Part shown: piece after piece, positions 23,779 through 36,961 of the stretch
Position numbering within the stretch: the stretch's first letter is position 1
Layout: the number at the start of each line of letters is the position of its first letter
Assembly (NCBI RefSeq): GCF_900963305.1
Contig: NC_042525.1
Location: 3,249,921-3,313,920, forward strand
Length of the DNA: 64,000 bases
Direction: 5' to 3'
Source: Echeneis naucrates
Lineage: Eukaryota; Chordata; Actinopteri; Carangiformes; Echeneidae
Position numbers and translations under genes: made by a program
Notes under the pieces: model-generated
What the model saw: only the letters and a program-made list of their open reading frames with translations
Database searches by the model: none
Told to the model about the DNA's origin: nothing

Positions 23779-26700
23779 TCAGACAGATGTTCCTTCCTTC
23801 AGCTCAGAATAATCCCCCTTTGAAAACAGAAAAGAGAAAAAGATCAGCGTGAAACTGTCGGCACTCAGCTAAACTCTGAGGTAAATTCTGTTTTGGTCCA
23901 GAGGAAACTGTCCCGCTTTGTTCTTGGGTCATTTTTGAGTTGCAGCTCAACTGGACAGTTAGAGCAGAAAGTTGGTTTGATTTATTCATTTATTTTTATT
24001 TTTTTGAGGATGACTCACATCCTTATATGTGAATAGTGAATATCAGCTTCTTTATGAAGGATTTTTTTTTTTGGGCAGCTTATCGTCATTTTTCTGATAT
24101 ACTCAATCTTAAATTATCTGATCCTGTATATACTGTCCAGGTTGTCCCACCTTGCCTTCCAGGTGCTCCTGTAGTGTCCTCACTGTGTCCCTCTCTTTGG
24201 TCAGCTGCTCCTGAGTGGCTTTGAGAAGCTGCTGGAGCTTGGTGGCTGCCTGGCCCAAGTCTTTGGACAGCTTCTTCTCCTTCTCCAGGCGCTCCTGTTG
24301 AGAAAGCAGCAAGAAAAACACTCAATGTTCATTTAGAAAGACACTGAATGGATTGTAGAAACGACAGCCTCATCAGAAAATTGCTAAACAATCTGTTACC
24401 TTGTAAAAAAAAAAATCAGGCCATTATTATGAAATGTTGCCCCATCCAGTGGTGGACAGAGTACACAACCTCACTACTTGAGTAAAAGTACAGATGCTCC
24501 TTGTGTCTGCTGTTCACCTTGATTAATAGACTGTCCTGTGTGGTGCATGTCTAGTTCCTCCTCTGCCTCCTTTTATGACACAGATACAGAATGACGGAAA
24601 AAAATGGAGGCAAGAATCAGTGAGTTAGAGTCGCGGCTCCGCACTTTAGCTAGCTCAGCTTACGCCAGTGTAGCTCGGCTTGTTGATGCTGTAACCATGG
24701 TAACTAGCAGTCCGGGCTAATTTCACACACACGGAAGAGGAGAGGCGGAGTAGGTGAACACATCTTTTCTTCCTTCCAACATCACAGCACAATACTTTGA
24801 GTTTCATCACACGTACTATAAAGCTTACAGCGGCTACAGCTGGCGTTACTTCTCACACCGTTCAGCGGAGAGAGGGACAAACACACTTCTCTGCAAGCGT
24901 ACACACAAAACAACAACACGGCTACGTGTAGAATGCCTTCAGAGACAGAGAATATGGGCCGGGAAAAAACAGAATGAATCACCCACTGAGTCTGAGCTCT
25001 GCCAGGCGAGACCAAAGGGACACCCCATATTTTCAGTCACTTCCTAATGTGTAATTAAACTCTTGCACTGCTGCCTTATTTAAAAACATGATGGGTAAAA
25101 CTTCCATAGTGTGTTCATTTCGTGTTTGAAACTGGACCCACTGTTATGAATAAAAGGCATCAATCTCAGTTGAGCTTTGATTCTCTTGCTGCTTGAGAAC
25201 AAACCTTGAGTTGAGCAACATCCTCTGTGTCAGTCTGAGGTGACTCTGCAGAAGCTTTCAGGAGATCCATCTGAGCCTGAAGTTCTGTTATGGCTTTCTG
25301 GGCCTGAAAGTTTGACAACACAGTGATGTCACACCCTTGTTGTTTATTAGGAAACGTCTGTTGTGACAAAACTAACTAAGCTACCTGTTCAAACTCTTCT
25401 GAGAGCTGCTGCCTCTGAGCCGCCTCCCCATGCAGCTTCTCAGTTGTCTGACTCAATTCGTTCTGCACCTGATGGGACACAAACTTACAATAAATGTACG
25501 AGCACACATACACACCAAAAAAAAAAAAAAAAAAAAAAACCTGCATGCATACAATCATTTGTGTGCTGAGGCGGGAGTGCTGCACTCACAGATACACGCA
25601 CATATACACACACATATACACACACAGGCTGCTTGACCTACAAGCCAAGTTAGTCTCATTTCAGAGTATTTCAAGTGAAAGGCTCAAATCAAAAGGCAAA
25701 ATTTCTGTTGCTGTTAAGATTCCTACAAAAAAAACCTGAAAGCAAAAAGCATGCTGAAAAAGGTGAGAGAGAGAGTCGTGTTAGAGTTTAATCCACTCAA
25801 ATCAAATAATGGTTAGCATAAACGCCTTCTGTGTCAGAGGAGAACTGGACAGACTGGAAATTCAGCAGTTCTTCATCACCTACTGCCCAGGGTCCAGATC
25901 TCGTGGCCACATCGTCGATTTAAGACACTCTGCTGATGTAAGCTGGATCACAAAGAACTTAGCACACCTGTCTTTAGTCTTTTTTTTTTTTTTTCTGTTA
26001 AACTCAAAAGGCCGATTTGAGAAGGAGCTCTTTAAAGAAGCATCCCCGTGGCTGTCCAGTGACCTCTGACAGGAAGTTAAGGGTGCCCTGTGACCTTTGC
26101 ACCCTGACCTGACTGGGTTGAGTCTCAGCTGGGCCGTTCTGTTCGCGCTGAGCCCGCATCGTGATCTCGCCCAGCTGCTCTCTGACCTGAAACAGGAAGC
26201 CGTCGCTAGTCATTGGCGGCAATAACCTCCATCCATGAATCCGCTCTGGATTACATGCCACTGACGTCTTATAACTGGCTGTTTAGGTTTAGAGGCAGCG
26301 GGGAGTTAAACAAATTCCTTGATATGTGACATCTCACACAGAAAGTGTCTCCATCTCACCTCAGTTTCTCTGATATATGAAAGAGTAAACACTGTCTGGA
26401 AGACGTGATAGCAAAACTAAAGTCACCTTTGTTAGCTCCTCCTTCTGGGCCTGGCATTCCTTCTGGGCCAAATCCAGCTGGCTCTGACTGGCTGACAGCT
26501 GGAGCTTCAGCTGAAGAGCACACACATCAGACAGGTTTGGTTTTAAAAGCACCACAAGAATGCTGAAACTTTTAATATGTGAAATGTGGAATTCCTTGTT
26601 TGTAAACATAAGATTAAAATTCAAATATGACAGTTCACCTCATCAGCAGGTCATAAAATGACAGAAAAACAAAAACACTGCTTTAATCAGCAGCTTTAAC

Positions 26701-29700
26701 CTGCTCATGTACCTGCTCCATCTCCTCTGAGGTCCCCTGGTTGTCTGTCTGCTTTTCCAGCTGAGCTTCCAGAAGCATCATCTGCTCCTTCATCTGCAGA
26801 AAAAAAAGAAGAGTTTCCAACCTGTCATGTTGCCACAATGATTTATTTTAAGTGGTGTGTGTGTCTGTAATGAAAAATATACCCACCTGTTGTACACTTT
26901 GGTTTTCTGCTTCCAGCTTACTGACTTTCTCCAAAGCCTGGAAATGTGCATGAGGGATTATTGTTAGGGTTTAAAAAAATATGGCAAAAAAAATAAAAAT
27001 AAAATGAAAGCCAAGGATTTCAAAGAAACGTTACAACGCACCACCCTGAGCTGTTCCTCTGAGTTAGCCATCTTGGACTTCCATACCAGCTCCTCCTCCT
27101 CCACACTCTTCTGCAGATGTTTCAACATTCCTTCCTACAGAAGAAATGGCGCAATAAACTCTCACAACTCACATATTCTACTGCCCTGCTGAGAGAAAGA
27201 CGGTTTAATTCATATTAAACCAGTGCCCTGATGTCACTTACTGTTTCACCCAGGACGGTCCTGTACTGTTCACATTCAGCCTGCAGGGAGCCGTGGCTCT
27301 CCTCAGCCTCCTTCAGTTTCTCAAGCAACTCCTGGAACAAACAAAGCTCAGTCAGAACTTCTTCTGCCGGGCCGAACCAGCACATGAAAATGATATAAAA
27401 ACATCTGCTTATTAACATCTGGCTTTTATCTGTAATGTTAAAGAACCAGGTTAAATGATTCCTTCAGATACAGACCTGTGATGTGTGCCAGTTTCACAGT
27501 TTCAGCCACACACACACAAAAAAAAACAAACATAACAGAAGTGTCTCCCACAGAGGGGCCGTCACGTTTACAGCAGCAACAGCACGTGACAGATTAGTTT
27601 TAACAGTTCACACGGTGCTTAGCAGCTTATTCTTCCTTCACTGTGTCTGTAACTGCATGTGATGGCAGTGCTCCTCACGTTTGTTCATGTCAGTCTGAAC
27701 AGAAACACCATGTCGACTGGCAGATGAAAAGGGATCAGTCGGTTTGCTCACATCTTTTAAAAAAAGAAAGTCTATAATCATTAACTTTGGTTGAATTTAC
27801 CTGTGATGCTGTACTTGACTGGGACTCCTGGCTCTGCTGGCTCAGAGTCTCCTGAGCTTTCCGTGTAAAGATTTGTAACCAGTTAGACTAAAAGAAAGAA
27901 AGCGGTCAAGTGAGTTTTATTTTGCAGACCAAAATCATCACAATGAGCAAGACAGCCCTTTTCTCACCTGCTCTGTCTCTAAGGGGATCTGTGGGAAGAG
28001 TGTCTGGAGAGTTTCTTTGGTTTCTGTTTGTAAAGCTGTCAGTTGTGTCAAAGTGTTCTGCTGAAACAATGGACAGCTTAATCAATAAGATGATTAGGAG
28101 CAAAGGCCGCTTTAAATCGATAAGCCACTAGTGTGTGAAGAGACTCTTACTGCATCAGCAGCCATCTTCTCTGTCACAGCTGTCAGCTTCTGTTGTAGTG
28201 ATGTGATGAGGGCATCCTTCTCAGTCAGACTGGAGCCAAACAGACGAGACAGATCTAAATAACAGACCTAACAACATGTGAGGCCGATCTTTTCTTACAT
28301 CCAACTCATTTACCTGTTCTGGAGTTGCTCCACTGCGTTGTCTGACTGCTAAAACAAGAGAGGACATGCAAATGAGTCAAGGAGATAATTCTTTCATAAA
28401 GGCTGAGCTATGCAACACATCTGGAGATCCACTTACCGGTGTGCTCTTAAGTTGCACCATTTCTTCTTTGAGGTTTTTAAGTTCGTCCTGAAGTGATGTG
28501 ATGAGGTTAGCCTCACTGAGGAAGGAAAATTATTATATAAATAAGAAGAAAGGGAGACAAAGATCTGAGCCTGATAGATGATGATAAAAAGCAGCATACC
28601 TCTTATTTTTCTGCTCAAGATCAACAATAGTGTTATCCTGTTAGAACAGAAGATTATTTATGATTATCTCCTTGTGCAATCGAGAAGTGATTTGGTAATA
28701 AATTGAATAAAAGAGCGTTTGCAACACTCACAGCAGCTTCCTTCTTCATCTGCAGTTGCTTCAGTTCCTCGTGAAGTGTGTTCAGCTGGCTGTCTCTCTC
28801 CTGAAGGCTGCAAAAACAGAAAAATACACAATAAATAAACAAAACTCTGTATCTGATTCAACCTTGAAAAATGGGAAGAAGATTAAACCCTTACCTGAGC
28901 TTCAGCTGCTCCAGCTCGCCGCTGTTCACCTGCCCCTGTTGACGTGACAAAAAGCCTTAGGGTGACTATGAGGGGTCTCAAGCTGTCTCCGTATTTCAGA
29001 GCTGTCAAACTGATAAAGTATGCCGTACCTGATTGTTATCCTCCTCCTTTTTGTTCTGACTGGCTTCCAACAGTGAACTGATGGAGGCCACCTGCTGTAC
29101 AAGCTGGCTTTTCTCTGCCTTTGTCTCCTCCAGCTGTGTGGTGAGGGCATCTATCTGAGCTGAGCGCTCCCTATTCTCAGCCTCCAATCTCTCTGCACGC
29201 ACTTGATATTCTGCAGGAACAACAGTATTGAGGTTATTCCATAGTTTATATTCTGCGATGCAAATAAAAAAATAATACCACAATATGTTCTCGATGCTAT
29301 TTAAATTTCTTATTATCATCATTTTCACAACCAGTCAGGTTAACTCCCATGCCTTTGTGTGTGGTAACCATTCAGACCTTGTACCCCCGGTGTCTGACCT
29401 GAGTGTGTGCTGCTCTCCTGTTGAGCCTTGTCCAGGTTGGCCTGCAGGCTGCTGTTCTTACTTTGTGTTGTTCTGAGCTCTTCACACACCTCTTCCAGCC
29501 TCCTCTGTAATGCTTGATCACTCTCAGTATGGCTGGCCTAAAAACAAATATGAAGTGTGTCAGCAGGGGGCAGCAAAGATTCACTAAATTATCCTGCACA
29601 GACTAATAATTCAAAAGGAAATCCCTTTTGCCTGTTGTCCATTGCCCATTATTGCAAAGAAATATCATAATGCCAAACATTTAAAGAAGAAGGCAACAGT

Positions 29701-32700
29701 AGAATCAGATAATCCACCTGTGGGACTTCCAGAAAACCTCCCAGCAAACACAAAAATAAAAGGACAGTTTGTTTGGATTTGTTTAAGGAAGTGTTTCGTA
29801 GGAAGTACTTTGAACCAAAGGGGATTTTGAGATGACAACTTCTTTCTGTCAGCAGTTATCTGCTAATTACAGACCAACAACACATACTAATTTCACAAAG
29901 GCAGCAAAGCTCATCTCAAGTCAAACAAATTAGTGCTTTCTTTCATTTATATTGACTGAAGGGCTGAGCTATTGCATAACATGTTAAAATACTGGAAGGG
30001 GTGTTAGTAAATGATTTAACCAAACAAGCACTGTCAGGAAGTGCTGACTCACTTGCTCCAAATAACCCCTAATAGAACAGACCAACAGCATTCCTCTGGT
30101 AGGTTTTGTGTAGGCTGACAGTCGATATGTAAGATGGTCTTATAGATTATGTAAAACAGGAAAGTATTGCATCTCTCAGAGTCACGTGTTGCAAATAGCA
30201 TCAAGCGGCTGCTGCTGCTCTTTTACAGCCAATTACGGAAGGCTGGAGAGGCGAGATGTTCAGACACAAACGCTTATACACATTCCAGCTGGTGCTGTGA
30301 AGCATTTCCCTTGCAGCTCCATTATTGTATGGCTGCATTCCAGCTCAGCCGCAAGCTCTGTGATTACAAGGCAATTAAACTTCCCATAACATCAGGGAGT
30401 TGGGGGATAGGTAGGAACGGTCTGGACTTGCATTTTGGAAGGCCTATAACTAAATGTCTGCTCAAATAAGAAACTGCATTTTTTTAAATTTATTTTTTTT
30501 TTTTTTATAATTTGCCTCCATGTGGAAATGGAGATGATGTGGTGTTCCCGTGGGACAAGCCAACCTGCAGCTGGGAGAGTTGCTTCTCGGCAGCGGAGAC
30601 CTTGGCCTCCAGTTCTTTCCTGATGTGCTCATCAGCAGCGAGACTTTCTGTCTTCTCTCCAAGTTCTTTGGTTAACTTTGCGCATTCCTGGCGCAGCTTG
30701 GCCAGCTCTGCATTTTGTCTGAGGGTTGAATGAAAGACACAGAGACAGAGAACGGGAGAACACAGTCGTCATGCTACATAAATATATAAATCAAATGCTC
30801 TAGTCTGGTACACATTTCACTCAGTTTTCACCCAACGTCACATTAATATCAATATAAAAAGCTGAGAGCATGTTGTCGTACATCACTGCAGGTAAGTTGT
30901 TGCTTTAACAAAAGGACTCACTTGCTCTCAGCCTGACTGGTGGCTTGGTTGAGGGCATCTCGGAGAATGGAGTTCTCCTGCTGTAGACGTGCCAGTTGGG
31001 CATTAGGGCCTTTTTCCAGCTGATCTTGCAAACTGTGGATCTGTAGGAAGTTTCAAGATTCTTTTTTTTAAATAAACTAGACATTGTGGACTTATGAATC
31101 TTGGATGGTATGTGGTAGGTGCACTTATTTGACTTTATGAGGGCCATTAATACTACATAATTAAAGTGTAATATTTGTGTATGAGAACTGACCTTTGCAT
31201 TGAGCCTCTGGGTCTGGGCTACTTGGTCCTGGTAACTGGCCTGCATGCGGGCTTGCAGAGCAATAATTTCTTGCTCCCTCTTACTCAGTTGGGAACTCAG
31301 CTTTGTCTCCACATTGGCCACCTTGGACTTCTCAGCAGAAAGCTCCTGATAAAAAAAAAAAAAAAAAAAAAAAAAGTCAGTCGTACTCAATTTCACTGTA
31401 ATATGTGCAAAGAGAGAGAGAATTATCATAACCCCACAATTGTGGTAATTTTTTTTGTTGTCATATTTATATCATCCCTCAGAGGAGATTACCATGAATT
31501 CACAATTACACATAATTTTTCACGCATGTAATTAAAGGCAAGACCACACTATAACCCTTCTAGCCTTTTCTGGGTGCTGACCTTTGTGGTTTTTACATAT
31601 TCATGATATCTTAAAATATACAGATCAAGCTTTAGCCGGGGGTATGGACTACAACCTTTCCCACACCACTGCTCATAGGCTGACATATAATGAGATTGTG
31701 TGTAACATACTTTATGTAATGGTGTTTTTCCATTTCCTGCCACCTTCAGGCCCATCTTAGTTTTTGCTTCACTGTCAGTATGATTTTCATCCATCAAACA
31801 TTTTTATTTTTAGATAAAATGAGCATTGGAATCTCACAGGGCTGCCAACATGGCTTTGCGCATTGTGGTGGGAATTTGGCAACGTCTGCAACACTTCACA
31901 CTCTAACCTTGTTAAGTTCTCTCAGACGGTTTTTTGCTGCTGAAGCGTCCTCTTGTTCTGCCGCCAGCTGTTTCTCCCTCTCCTCCAGTTGTTTCTTCAG
32001 CACAGCCACTGGGTCTCCTTTCTGAGTAGCCTGAGAATGAAAATGCACACAGAAAGACGGGGGAGGGGGGAACTCAGTTAAATATCCTTCCAGATCTCAG
32101 ATACATTCAGAACGATTAGTGGCTGCTGCCCTTGTGTTTCCTCAGCGTCGACAGAAGGATTTCATACCATGTGCCAGGTGTCCTGGATGATGCCAACTTT
32201 CTCAGACAGGATTTCGATGAGTCTATGAGCCTCCCCCTCACTGAATACCATGCTACTGATAGTGGATACCAGAGCCTTGTAGGGCAGGTACAGTGGCACA
32301 TCAGCAGGATCCGCCGCTACCACTGAGGAGACAGACAAAACAGTTCACACAAGGAGGTCAGACATTAATTCATGTTTTAAACTTAGAAAGCCAGACATTT
32401 GACACAGTCGAGTCTGGATTCCCACATGGCCTTAGGGAAAGGACAAGATTGCGGCTTATCCTTTGGGTCTGGGCCCCTGGGCAGCTTCAGAAGGCAAAAT
32501 GATTGGGCACCATGGCACCAGTCAGAGACAAGTCTCAGGCAATGGAAAACCTCCGCCCCTTTCCTAACCATTGTCAGGGCACTGAGAGCCTTTGTCAGTT
32601 AACAAAACAGGGCAGCCGTGTTTGCACAAGCTGGCTTGCTCTATGCCCTCCAGAGCTTGAGTGCCAGACATCACCCACCACTGCAATTGGCACGGCTTTT

Positions 32701-34619
32701 CACAAGTACACAGCTAGAAGTTCATCAGTACTGACAGGGTATTACTGCCTTACATTCTGAGTATCTGTGTGAGACTCGACTGTACAGAAACGTCCCCATT
32801 CCACCTCAAAACACTCACTATCAAAGGTGTTATGGCTAACATAGTTCCTGCCGAGACAAACACTTCCATCAATTCAAGGAAGAAGGCTAATTTTAACAAT
32901 GATGTTTCGAGTGAAATAACATATACATTTGAAAGCCTGCAGCGAATTTGACTCTTGATAAGCACAGAAAGGGGTTGGAGGTGAGAGTTGCAGGATGCAA
33001 TGCAATTAAATTATTGGTACATCGTTGATTTAATGAGCTCTGATTCTCTGATTCAACAGACTCTATAGTGCTGTGCCAGCATTTGTGCACCTTATGTGGT
33101 ATCCATAAGAGTCTTGGGTGAGCACACGACAATTTGGAATATAAACTGCAGTCAGAAGGCACTATCATCTTTAATAACTACTTAAAAAAAAAAAAAAAAA
33201 AAATCACAGAAATGTTAAAATTGAGAGATTTAATGTTGAACTTCTAATCCATGTTTGCTTACCAGCCTCTGTCTTTTTCTTAGAGGACTTCTTCTTGGGC
33301 TCCTGTGCCTTTGCTGCAGCAGGGGCCTGCTGAGATCCCACAGGGGGCACTGCCATCACTGGGACATCTTTAGTGACAGCTTCTAGCACTGGGCCAGCCT
33401 TGGATGAAGCTGATGAAGACTTGGCTTGGACTGCTGCAGTCTTTGCTGGTGCTGGGGCAGATTTGCCTGTGGCAGGGGCAGACTTAGCTGTTGCAGGAAC
33501 AGTAGAAGGGGCCGATTTCGCTGACGTGGGGGCAGACTTGGCCGGGGCTGGGGCAGGAGCGGATTTGGCCGGGGCTGGGGCAGGGGCGGACTTGGCCGGG
33601 GCTGGGGCAGGGGCGGACTTGGCCGGGGCTGGGGCAGGGGCGGACTTGGCCGGGGCTGGGGCAGGGGCGGACTTGGCCGGGGCTGGGGCAGGGGCGGACT
33701 TGGCCGGGGCTGGGGCAGGGGCGGACTTGGCCGGGGCTGGGGCAGGGGCGGACTTGGCCGGGGCTGGGGCAGGAGCGGACTTGGCCGGGGCTGGGGCAGG
33801 AGCGGACTTGGCCGGGGCTGGGGCAGGAGCGGACTTGGCCGGGGCTGGGGCAGGAGCGGACTTGGCCGGGGCTGGGGCAGGAGCGGACTTGGCCGGGGCT
33901 GGGGCAGGAGCGGACTTGGCCGGGGCTGGGGCAGGAGCGGACTTTGCCGGGGCTGGGGCAGGAGCGGACTTGGCCGGGGCTGGGGCAGATTTAGCTGATG
34001 CAGGTGCAGATTTGGTAGATGCAGGTGCAGATTTGGTAGATGCAGGTGCAGCCTTAGCTGGGGCAGAGACAGGAGCTTGAGTTGATGGAGGGACTGCGGA
34101 GGACTTGACTGGTGCAGAGACGAGTGGAGCAGATTGGGCTGACGCTGGCTCGACCTTGGCCACCTTCTTCTTCTTCTTCTCCTTTGGCGAGGGTGCAGGT
34201 GAGGGCTCGGCAGCGGGGCTCGGCTCGGCAGCAGTCTTGGGCTGGGCAACTGCTGTCAGTGGGGCTGCAGTGGGCTTAACTTCAGGGATGGGTTCGGGGG
34301 CAGGAGTAGGAGCAGCAGCAGACTCAATGGCTGCGTCAACTTCGGTGGCATCGTCACCTTTTTCCTGCTCTGGGATCTTTCCATTGGGCTTTTCATCTTT
34401 CTTCTTTCCACGGCTCTTCTTCTCTGACACTTTGTCCTTCTTCTTCTTTGCAGCAACAGATTGTATTTTGCCTAATTCTCTACGTTGTTTTGCCAGGGCC
34501 TCCTCATAAGACGTTTCCTTCATGGAGAAGGTAGAGACAAGAGCAATCCCGACGGCCGAGATTACCATGAATCCACCAAACACCACTATGCCAAGGGTCT
34601 GGGGGTCGTAGATATCCAT
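23779..34619 (-). CDS. rrbp1: Ribosome-binding protein 1 (p180), complete, 1249 aa
   Basis: ER-membrane protein that tethers ribosomes and, in mammals, microtubules on rough ER. Twenty-six coding exons: 33263-34619, 32168-32322, 31908-32030, 31193-31345, 30922-31040, 30565-30718, 29399-29537, 29029-29210, 28895-28935, 28732-28807, 28600-28637, 28437-28515, 28314-28348, 28151-28229, 27968-28060, 27801-27887, 27242-27331, 27045-27134, 26887-26937, 26713-26793, 26427-26510, 26109-26186, 25385-25468, 25205-25303, 24151-24294, 23779-23817. Sum 3750 bases, open throughout. The N-terminus MDIYDPQTLGIVVFGGFMV holds one membrane anchor (about residues 8-28); FSMKETSYEEAL follows, then Lys-rich blocks, a tandem Ala/Pro/Lys repeat (about residues 211-360), then PLYLPYKALVST and a long coiled coil. 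The 39-base last exon ends in LKEGTSV, like mammalian RRBP1. Which teleost co-orthologue (a or b) is unknown. Confidence 0.96.
24450..25050. repeat. Possible interspersed-repeat remnant in an rrbp1 intron
   Basis: The left part (about 24450-24500) contains an ACTTGAGTAAAAGTACAGAT-like phrase that recurs in fish DNA-transposon-derived repeats. The rest is unusually GC-rich for this intron and has many TAGCTAGCTCAGCTTAC-like steps. I see no coding content and cannot fix the ends or the family. Confidence 0.35.
29538..30564 (-). other. Large rrbp1 intron
   Basis: 1.03 kb between exons 30565-30718 and 29399-29537. Residues flow directly from QLSQLQ to ASHTESD, as in mammalian RRBP1, so no exon seems to be missing. 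I see no other feature. Confidence 0.6.
32323..33262 (-). other. Large rrbp1 intron
   Basis: 0.94 kb after the large repeat-bearing exon. A segment at about 32390-32760 is less AT-rich than the remainder, but I could not tie it to a known repeat or coding frame. A 22-base poly-A run sits at about 33183-33203. Confidence 0.5.
33541..33986 (-). repeat. rrbp1: 27-base coding minisatellite of rrbp1, about 16 copies
   Basis: Each unit codes AKSAPAPAP in register with the rrbp1 frame. A synonymous third-base difference in one Ala codon (GCC or GCT) sorts the units into a block of seven with one form and a block of eight with the other, plus one outlier at the left end. This suggests expansion by segmental tandem duplication. 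Degenerate relatives (STKSAPA, SAKSAPA, TGKSAPA) flank both ends. Confidence 0.95.
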
Positions 34620-36961
34620 TGTTCAATTTCAGTAAACCTAAAAGGATAATTATAAAAAAAATAATATAAAGTACAGTAAGTAGAAAAATACATAACAGAA
34701 GTTCAGAATTTTCAATGAGAAGAACAAGTTCACACACTAATTTATATGCAAGTTGAAACTGTAATATCAACAATATTTCTTTGTAGCTTGGCAAAACGAA
34801 ACTAACAGCTGTTGTAGTGACTGATGACAGAATTTAAATGCCTGCTGTTAACCCACCGCTTTTACCTTAAACAGCCTCCAGATGTCCCTGTTCTGCCCAT
34901 AAACGTTGCCTTAAGGCTGACCACACAGTACAGAGCAGCACAACTTAAAAACCAAACGTGTGGCAAATAGCAGCTGCTCAAAATCCGACGTCATATGGTC
35001 TTTGACGTGGACTTAAACATACGGCGGTAAAACATGTTCTTACAGCTCAGTTGCCCTCAAAGTAAAAACTTATACATTGCTCAGTTTTGAAATCCAGCAC
35101 TGAGCCTTCTGTAGAACAAGCAAACAAACAAACTAAGCCAAAACAAACACAAACAGACTGGCTCCAGAGTGAGAACCCATTTTCATGGAATTTTCAATGA
35201 AGACAACCTTTTAAAAAAAAAAAAAAAAAGTGATTTACAACTTGGAATATTTTTCCAAAACTCTCTTATTCAGCAGATCATATTAAATTTGTTAATAGGA
35301 GAGTCACACTGTACAATATCAGTTTGATTAAACATAGAGCAAGTTGCCAAAAATTATTTTAGCTAACAAATAAATGAGATTATTATTATTATTTATAACC
35401 ATAATAATATTGGTTATATTTAAAGTTCCTGTGTTCTGTTTCTGCTATAATTCATATTCGACCATTGACAGAGTTATGGAAAGGTCAGAATATCCTGCTT
35501 TGGCAAATATAATAGAGCTACTAAAATTATCAGACTTTTCATTGAGTTAAGTGGCTTTTTGAAGGGGGAGTTAAGAAACATCAACTATTTCCAGTTTTAA
35601 ACAAAAATTTAAACCCAGAGAGGCAGAAAGAGTTACAAACAAGAGTAGATAAAGTACACAAGGTTACTGGCAAAACTTCCAGCTCTTGGCTGGTGGTTCT
35701 TGTTAATTTCCTGCCCGGTTAACAAAAAAAAAAAAACATACCTTAAAGCTATTTGAATGATCCCTTTAAGAGATCTCAAAGTCTCCCGTCATAAAGGAGA
35801 ATGCTTAGCCTGCAGCCGATGACAGATGAGGGGCAGTAAAAGTTTTTTTTTTTTTTTTGAGGGGGGGCAAGTACACAGTTGTATCCTTGTTTATATTACG
35901 GATGAGGATGTTATCCTTGCAGAAAACATACAGTGTGGAGCTTTGTTGTCTTACAGCAAACCGACACTGACGTGGTGGAGGGGGAGAAGCCCTGAGCTGC
36001 CTCAGAGTCCAGAGTCCCCTTTTTCATAGCAGGATCTGAACACCAGAAGCCAAAGGGGAAGAGTCTGTGCTGCCTCCTAATCTCTGATGCCACACGTCAC
36101 TGCATCTCCACTCAGCCTGAACAGAGACAGATGAGTCCAGGAGAACTGGATCTGGGTGACTCTGGAGAAGGACACCTCATCTTTCCAAGACCAAAAAAAA
36201 AAAAGGGAGGGGGGGGGGGGGGAGGGGGTGCTGCTGCTGGGTTTACTTACTTACTGTTCGTTAGTTATTAAAGATTATGCAGCCCATAAATTCAAATGAT
36301 CTGATTTTCATTGCAATGGGGGGAGGAGGGAGTACACACACATAAATATAAATAAATATAAATAAATATACATACGTCAGCTTTATCTCTGCTCAGACAT
36401 GGAGTGAAGGAGTGATCCGTTTTTTTTTTTGGGGAGGGGAAGGAGTGTCATAAAAAAAATAAAAAACCCTTTTTATTTCATACTTTGATTCAAAGGCAAT
36501 TTCTTCCAACAACTTTCAGGGTATTCCAACATGAAGCTAACGCTCAACACTTTATTACACCGAGACCACAACTGAGAGGAAAAGAAAAAAGCCTTGAAGA
36601 TTAATCAGATATTGTCTACTTTGGACCGAAAACATTAAGCCAAAGGGAAAAAAGAGGGGTCCGATTCTGATATTATATCAACGTTTAATGAAGCTAGCGC
36701 TGGAGCTAGCCCTGAGAATCAATTAAGTTAGCTAACGTCCTGCACAAAGTGTGGCTTTACTCAACAAAAGCCACACAACACCCCTGCAAACTGACCCGCT
36801 AGAAAGGAGGAGGACACGGTGGTGTAAAGGGATATGAAACAAACTTTAATCGGCTGTCTTGTCTTCTACTGAGAGTTAGCAGGAGTTAGCTTCCCGGGCT
36901 AGCTAACGTTGGCTCAATGAATTAAAAAAAAAAAAAAAGATTCCCAGATTCCCAGACTTAC
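34620..36961 (-). other. Probable 5'-leader intron of rrbp1
   Basis: Bounded on the left by an acceptor just upstream of the ATG exon and on the right by a donor (GTAAG, minus strand) at 36957-36961. It contains poly-A/T runs and a G-rich block near 36205-36230. No coding exon seen. Confidence 0.55.

Noticed and set aside
24450-25050. Calling the rrbp1 intron repeat a specific transposon family
   Set aside because: Only one short phrase looks familiar; ends, terminal repeats and target duplications could not be defined.
32390-32760. A coding fragment in the large rrbp1 intron
   Set aside because: The composition differs from the flanks, but no frame gives a recognisable protein.
33373-34080. 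235-codon open frame on the plus strand, made of AGAGADL repeats
   Set aside because: It is the exact antisense of the rrbp1 minisatellite; a repeat with unit length divisible by three stays open in every frame that lacks a stop in one unit.
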